A DNA stretch of 64,000 nt. It comes from Sandarakinorhabdus limnophila DSM 17366 (GTDB lineage Bacteria > Pseudomonadota > Alphaproteobacteria > Sphingomonadales > Sphingomonadaceae). The translations under genes and the position numbers were made by a program. Under the pieces are notes generated by a model. That model was not told where the DNA came from. It made no database searches and worked only from the letters and a program-made list of their open reading frames with translations. Below, one piece after another: positions 60,224-64,000 of the stretch; position 1 is the first letter of the stretch, and the number at the start of each line of letters is the position of its first letter. Location of the stretch: NCBI RefSeq assembly GCF_000420765.1, contig NZ_ATVO01000009.1:1-64000 (forward strand), written 5' to 3'.

Positions 60224-61984
60224 ATGGCCGACACCCCCCAGGCCGCTTCAGCCTCGACGCTGAAACCCACTGCCACCAGCGATGCGCTGCCGCAGCGCCG
60301 CTCCAATTTCGCCACGCTCGGTGATGCTCTGGATTACGCCGCGCAGGGGCAGAAGGGCTTCAACTTCCACGATGCCCGCGCCGATCTGGTGCGCGCTTAC
60401 CCCTTTTCGGAACTCGCCGCCGATGCCCGCCGCCACGCCGCGCACTTCATTGCCGAAGGCGTGCAACCCGGTGACCGCATCGCCCTGATCGCCGAAACCG
60501 GTGCCGGTTTTGCTGCCGCCTTCTTTGGCGCCATCTATGCCGGCGCGCTGCCGGTGCCGCTGCCGCTGCCGACCAGCTTTGGCGGCCGCGAAGCCTATGT
60601 CGATCAGATCCGGGTGCAGCTCACCAGCTGCGATCCGCTGATGCTGCTCTCCCCGCCCGGCCTTCACGATATCGTGAAGGATGCCGCCACCGGCCTGTGT
60701 GCCGCCCATGATTGGGACGAGTGGTTCAGCGGCGAAGCGCCCGACGTCACCCTGCCCAAGGCCAAGCCGACCGACATCGCCTATCTGCAATATTCGTCGG
60801 GCTCCACCCGCTTTCCGCACGGCGTTGCGGTCACCCACGAAGCGCTGCTGGCCAATCTGTCGGCCCACGCCACTTGCACCCATGCCGCTGAAGGCGACCG
60901 GGTGGTGAGCTGGCTGCCCTGGTATCACGACATGGGCCTAGTCGGCTGCATGCTCGCGCCAATGTCCAACCAGGTGTCGGTCGATTATCTCGCCACCGAA
61001 GATTTCGCCCGCCGCCCGCTGTCGTGGCTCACGCTGATCAGCCGCAACCCGGATGCCTCGCTCAGCTATTCGCCCACCTTCGGCTACGACATCTGCGCCC
61101 GCCGCATCTCGCCGTCGATCCCGGTTGCCGAACGCTATGACCTGTCGCGCTGGCGCGTTGCCGGCAACGGGGCGGACATGATCCGCCCGGAAGTGATGCA
61201 GGCCTTTGTCGATACGTTCGCGCCGGCCGGTTTCAAGGCATCTGCTTTCCTACCCAGCTATGGTCTGGCCGAGGCGACGCTGGCTGTCACCATCATGCCG
61301 GTGGGCGAAGGCATCCAGTGCGACCTGATCGATGAGCGCACGCTGTCGGGCGCCACCGAGCCGCGGACTGATCACCGCCTGCCCACCCGCTATCGCGCCA
61401 TCGTCAACTGTGGCAAGGCCGTGCCCGGACTGACCATCGAAGTGCGTGACGAAAACGGCAAGCTGCTGCCCGACCGCAAGATCGGCCGCGTGTTCGTGAA
61501 GGGCCTCGGCATCATGGCCGGCTATTTCCGCGATCCCGATGCCACCGCCGCCTGCATGAAGGACGGCTGGCTCGACACCGGCGACATGGCCTACATGAAG
61601 GACGGTTCGCTCTATATCGTCGGCCGCGCCAAGGACATGATCATCATTAACGGCAAGAACCACTGGCCGCAGGACATCGAATGGGCGATCGAGCAGCTGC
61701 CCGGCTTCAAGGCCGGCGACATCGCCGCCTTCTCGGTCACCACCCCGTCGGGTGAGGAAGCGCCTGCCGTGCTGGTGCAGTGCCGCACCAGCTGCAACGA
61801 TGAACGCATCAAGCTGCGAGACGCCATCAAGACCAAGGTGAAGGCCATCACCGGCATGAGCTGCGTGGTTGAACTGGTGCCGCCGCGCACCCTGCCGCGC
61901 ACCTCGTCGGGCAAGCTGAGCCGGTCGAAGGCGCGGTTGCAGTATTTGTCGGGTGAAATTCAGCCGTTTGAAATCGCAGCTTAA
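60224..61984 (+). CDS. fatty acyl-AMP/acyl-ACP ligase of the sphingolipid locus (AasR-like)
   Basis: Activates a fatty acid with ATP and loads it onto an acyl carrier protein. 586 residues, FAAL-type adenylating enzyme: LQYSSGSTRFPHGVAVTH is the nucleotide loop, SWLPWYHDMGLVG and SYGLAEATLAVT follow, then GWLDTGDMAYMKDGSLYIVG and RAKDMIIINGKNHWPQDIE. It is the first gene of a locus with a CerR-like reductase, an acyl carrier protein and serine palmitoyltransferase. In Caulobacter the homologous ligase (AasR) loads the carrier AcpR for sphingolipid synthesis. Confidence 0.88.
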   Translation: MADTPQAASASTLKPTATSDALPQRRSNFATLGDALDYAAQGQKGFNFHDARADLVRAYPFSELAADARRHAAHFIAEGVQPGDRIALIAETGAGFAAAFFGAIYAGALPVPLPLPTSFGGREAYVDQIRVQLTSCDPLMLLSPPGLHDIVKDAATGLCAAHDWDEWFSGEAPDVTLPKAKPTDIAYLQYSSGSTRFPHGVAVTHEALLANLSAHATCTHAAEGDRVVSWLPWYHDMGLVGCMLAPMSNQVSVDYLATEDFARRPLSWLTLISRNPDASLSYSPTFGYDICARRISPSIPVAERYDLSRWRVAGNGADMIRPEVMQAFVDTFAPAGFKASAFLPSYGLAEATLAVTIMPVGEGIQCDLIDERTLSGATEPRTDHRLPTRYRAIVNCGKAVPGLTIEVRDENGKLLPDRKIGRVFVKGLGIMAGYFRDPDATAACMKDGWLDTGDMAYMKDGSLYIVGRAKDMIIINGKNHWPQDIEWAIEQLPGFKAGDIAAFSVTTPSGEEAPAVLVQCRTSCNDERIKLRDAIKTKVKAITGMSCVVELVPPRTLPRTSSGKLSRSKARLQYLSGEIQPFEIAA

Positions 61985-62014
61985 CGCGCCGCGCTGTCAG
62001 CGTCGCGCCAGCCG

Positions 62015-62947
62015 ATGACCGAAATCACCGCGCCCGGCGCGCTCCCCCCGATCGCCCTTACCGGCGCCACCGGCTTCGTCGGCCGCCGCGTCGTGGCGCT
62101 CGCCAATCGCCCCGTGCGCGCCCTCACCCGCCGGCCGCAGCCGCCGCAGCCCGGCGTTGAATGGGTGCTGGGCGATCTTGATGACACAAACGCGCTGGCC
62201 CGCCTGTGCGAGGGCGCGGCGGCCGTGCTGCACATCGCCGGGGTGGTCAACACGGCCGATGAAGCCGGCTTCGTCGCCGGCAATGTCACCGGCACCGCGA
62301 ATGTGCTGGCCGCCGCAGCTGGCGTACCGCGCTTCGTCCATGTCTCCAGCCTCGCTGCACGCGAACCGCGGCTTTCATTGTATGGCGCATCCAAGGCGCA
62401 AGGCGACACCCTCGTGATGGCCAGCACCCTTGATTGGGTGATCGTGCGCCCGCCCGGCGTCTATGGCCCCGGCGATGCCGAGATGCGCGACCTGTTCAGC
62501 CTGGCGCGCTTCGGCCTGGGCCTTGCTCCCGGCCGGCCTGGCGCCCGCATCAGCCTGATCCATGTCGACGATCTGGCCCGCGCCCTGCTTGCGCTGGCGA
62601 ACGCCGGCCCATCCCGCGAGATCCTGGAAATCGATGATGGGTCCGGCGGCTATACCCACGGCCAGCATGCCAGCGCGATGGCCCGCGCGATGGGACGCAG
62701 CCGTGCGCGCATGATCCCGATCAGCAACCGGCTGCTCGGCCTTGCGGCCAGCGTGGCCACGCTGGTTGCCGGCTGGAAAGGCGAACTGCCCAAGCTCAGC
62801 CGCGACCGCGCCTTCTATCTTGCTCATCCCGATTGGGTGGCGCGCGGCGGCAATGAACGGCTCGGCGCCATCTGGCAGCAGCAGATCGGGCTGGATGATG
62901 GCATGGCCGATACGGTGCGCGATTACCGCCAAAGAGGTTGGCTGTAA
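62015..62947 (+). CDS. cerR: NAD(P)-dependent reductase, CerR-like (bacterial sphingolipid synthesis)
   Basis: A 310-residue extended short-chain dehydrogenase: GATGFVGRRVV cofactor site, VHVSSLAAREPR and the YGASK catalytic motif. In Caulobacter the equivalent enzyme CerR reduces the keto group of the acylated sphinganine intermediate. It is 30 bases after the acyl-AMP ligase, and its stop is 10 bases before the convergent PycTM-like gene. The symbol is by context. Confidence 0.85.
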   Translation: MTEITAPGALPPIALTGATGFVGRRVVALANRPVRALTRRPQPPQPGVEWVLGDLDDTNALARLCEGAAAVLHIAGVVNTADEAGFVAGNVTGTANVLAAAAGVPRFVHVSSLAAREPRLSLYGASKAQGDTLVMASTLDWVIVRPPGVYGPGDAEMRDLFSLARFGLGLAPGRPGARISLIHVDDLARALLALANAGPSREILEIDDGSGGYTHGQHASAMARAMGRSRARMIPISNRLLGLAASVATLVAGWKGELPKLSRDRAFYLAHPDWVARGGNERLGAIWQQQIGLDDGMADTVRDYRQRGWL

Positions 62948-62956
62948 CGCGGCTGG

Positions 62957-63535
62957 CTATAGCCCCAGCGCCGTCTGGAGCAGGAACACGACAAAGGTGG
63001 CGATCAGCCCGCCGATGATCACGCGATAACCCCAGCCGAGATATTTATACTTCTTCTGCGCCAGCACCTGGCCCAGTTGATAGACATCGCGGGCCATCGC
63101 CACCTGGATGGCGTGATCATCGGCGTTGGTGCGGTCCAGCCAGCCGATCCAGTCCGCTTCGCTCATCTGGGTGAAACCGCGGAAGAACAACAGGTTGGGA
63201 GGTGCTGCCGGCCCCTTCCCGCCGCCCAGTTTGGGCAGAACCGCCAGCATGCACAGCACCGCGGCCAGCCCGGACGACGCCGCCAGCACCAAAAGCGCCG
63301 GGTTGGTCGCGGCTTCCTTCACCACCAGCGCAAACACCACCGAATTGACCCCGATGATGATGCTGGCCTTCTGATCGGCCATCGCCGACAGCGTGACATG
63401 GTGCTGCTGCATGGTGCGCAGCAGATGGATGGCGTTGGCGTGGCTGACACCCGGAAAGGGCGGCGGCGCGCCCTCGGTTGTCGCGTCGATAATGATGTCT
63501 GTTGTGTCCCCCCATGCGCGGCATGATGGCACCAA
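62957..63535 (-). CDS. DUF5706/PycTM-like membrane protein (Pycsar effector family)
   Basis: About 192 residues. After an N-terminal soluble stretch comes the family pattern: a helix ending HHVTLSAMADQKAS, two transmembrane helices (IIIGVNSVVFALVVK and NPALLVLAASSGLAAVLCML), the conserved NLLFFRGFTQMSEADWIGW, an amphipathic segment YQLGQVLAQKKYKYLGWGYR, and a final helix (VIIGGLIATFVVFLLQ). This is the PycTM effector family, which in Pycsar defence is switched on by cyclic CMP or UMP made by a neighbouring cyclase. No cyclase is present here. It is divergent from the acyl carrier protein. The start is uncertain: TTG 63535 or GTG 63532, both with GGAG upstream. Confidence 0.8.
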   Translation of the reverse strand: MVPSCRAWGDTTDIIIDATTEGAPPPFPGVSHANAIHLLRTMQQHHVTLSAMADQKASIIIGVNSVVFALVVKEAATNPALLVLAASSGLAAVLCMLAVLPKLGGGKGPAAPPNLLFFRGFTQMSEADWIGWLDRTNADDHAIQVAMARDVYQLGQVLAQKKYKYLGWGYRVIIGGLIATFVVFLLQTALGL

Positions 63536-63604
63536 CGCCCGCGCTCCGCAATTTGGCCATGATGTGAGGGCAAGGGGCCAAGAAAGCCTATCATTGGAGC
63601 CTTC

Positions 63605-63856
63605 ATGACCGACCGCGCAACCGTTTACGCCCGCATCATCGAACTGATCGAGCCGCTGAACACCAAGAAAGTGGCACTCACCGAAGCCACCAGCTTTGCC
63701 GGCGACATGGAAATGGACAGCCTGACCGTGATGGACCTTGTCGCCAGCATGGAAGACGAGTGGGACATCATGATCCCTCTGAACCTGCTGCCCGATCTGG
63801 AAACCATCGGCCAGGTGGCCGATGCCGTGGCCGGGCTGCTCGCCAAGAAGGGTTGA
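63605..63856 (+). CDS. acyl carrier protein of the sphingolipid locus (AcpR-like)
   Basis: An 83-residue acidic carrier protein. The phosphopantetheine Ser lies in MEMDSLTVMDLVASMED, and helix 3 is normal. It receives the acyl chain from the AMP ligase and delivers it to serine palmitoyltransferase, the next gene, four bases later. Distinct from the housekeeping AcpP, which would not be expected here. Confidence 0.92.
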   Translation: MTDRATVYARIIELIEPLNTKKVALTEATSFAGDMEMDSLTVMDLVASMEDEWDIMIPLNLLPDLETIGQVADAVAGLLAKKG

Positions 63857-63860
63857 GGCA

Positions 63861-64000
63861 ATGACAAATCCTCCTGTCCTCGATCTTCTCGCCAAATATG
63901 ATCCGCTGATCGCCGAACACGCCGGGCTGCTCTCCACCGGCATCCGCGATCCGTTCGGCATCGTGATGGAAAAGGTGCTTTCCCCAACCGAAGCCATCAT
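63861..64000 (+). CDS. spt: serine palmitoyltransferase, first 46 residues (cut by window edge)
   Basis: Condenses serine with the acyl chain on the carrier to give 3-ketosphinganine. Only the N-terminus is visible: MTNPPVLDLLAKYDPLIAEH, then a STGIRDPFGIVMEKVLSPTEA segment that matches the start of the bacterial enzyme, in which a Gly-Ile-Asp-Pro-Phe-like stretch precedes the PLP fold. The ATG at 63861 follows the acyl carrier stop with GAGG. The PLP Lys lies beyond the edge. Confidence 0.85.
   Translation, partial: MTNPPVLDLLAKYDPLIAEHAGLLSTGIRDPFGIVMEKVLSPTEAI

Noticed and set aside
62957-63856. A complete Pycsar defence operon
   Set aside because: Only the effector-like protein is present; neighbours are lipid-synthesis genes and no pyrimidine cyclase is visible.

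Overview
The window is a 64 kb, GC-rich, densely packed chromosomal segment of an alphaproteobacterium, most likely a member of the Sphingomonadales. The main support is an (incomplete) sphingolipid-synthesis locus at the right end, a TrcR/DUF1013 gene, a DUF1192 gene, the argS-SPOR-nagZ-scpA-scpB gene order, many class IV and acyl-CoA enzymes, and two mutually consistent tRNAs (Arg-CCG and Leu-CAG). Genus cannot be fixed from the sequence alone. Most of it is ordinary core genome, interrupted by a few accessory patches.

Left edge (1-1323): the 5' part of a tyrosine-recombinase gene runs off the window, separated from tRNA-Arg(CCG) by an AT-rich spacer with repeated TGTGCA motifs. This looks like the end of an integrated element seated at the tRNA. 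From 1.4 to 9.9 kb come nth, a DUF2244 membrane protein, dapB, a cytochrome b plus multihaem cytochrome c pair, a Sir2 deacylase, a solitary SMI1/KNR4 (SUKH) gene bracketed by two inverted copies of a hairpin repeat, an MFS transporter, a GST and an MsrQ-like/PepSY pair. From 10 to 18.5 kb are gltB, a DUF2059 gene and gltD on one strand, then uppP and an NDUFA9-like dehydrogenase. A tRNA-Leu with a clear promoter at 18.6 kb is followed by what looks like the tail of a P4-type integrase. A persulfide-type sulfur module (MBL hydrolase, BigR-like ArsR regulator, TauE exporter) follows at 19-21 kb.

The most unusual accessory block is 21.3-30.8 kb: a GST-like protein, two Cys-type sulfatases that are membrane-tethered at opposite ends, a propeller-like protein, a haloalkane dehalogenase, a lipoprotein version of the formylglycine-generating enzyme that would mature the sulfatases, a TetR regulator and two unknown membrane proteins. 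Shared short motifs in two of its intergenic regions suggest it is one TetR-controlled unit for an unknown sulfated substrate. Next are a frameshifted VCBS/FG-GAP lipoprotein, a MetX-like hydrolase, an amidohydrolase lacking the usual HxH, and a PadR regulator with a palindromic operator.

From 36.6 to 63 kb are housekeeping genes: tsaC/sua5, acyl-CoA dehydrogenases, an orphan cpaB, a cold-shock gene with a structured leader, a MIP channel, a globin-like gene, a J-domain protein, argS to scpB, trcR, kynU, a quinone reductase, a class IV aminotransferase overlapping a sulfotransferase-like gene, a two-subunit acyl-CoA dehydrogenase, a PAP2 phosphatase, clpA and recX. The right end (60.2-64 kb) carries a fatty acyl-AMP ligase, a CerR-like reductase, an acyl carrier protein and the start of serine palmitoyltransferase, which together make the sphingoid base. 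A DUF5706/PycTM-like membrane protein, the effector family of Pycsar defence, is embedded in this locus with no cyclase beside it. It and the exported FGE/sulfatase cluster are the best candidates for undescribed biology.
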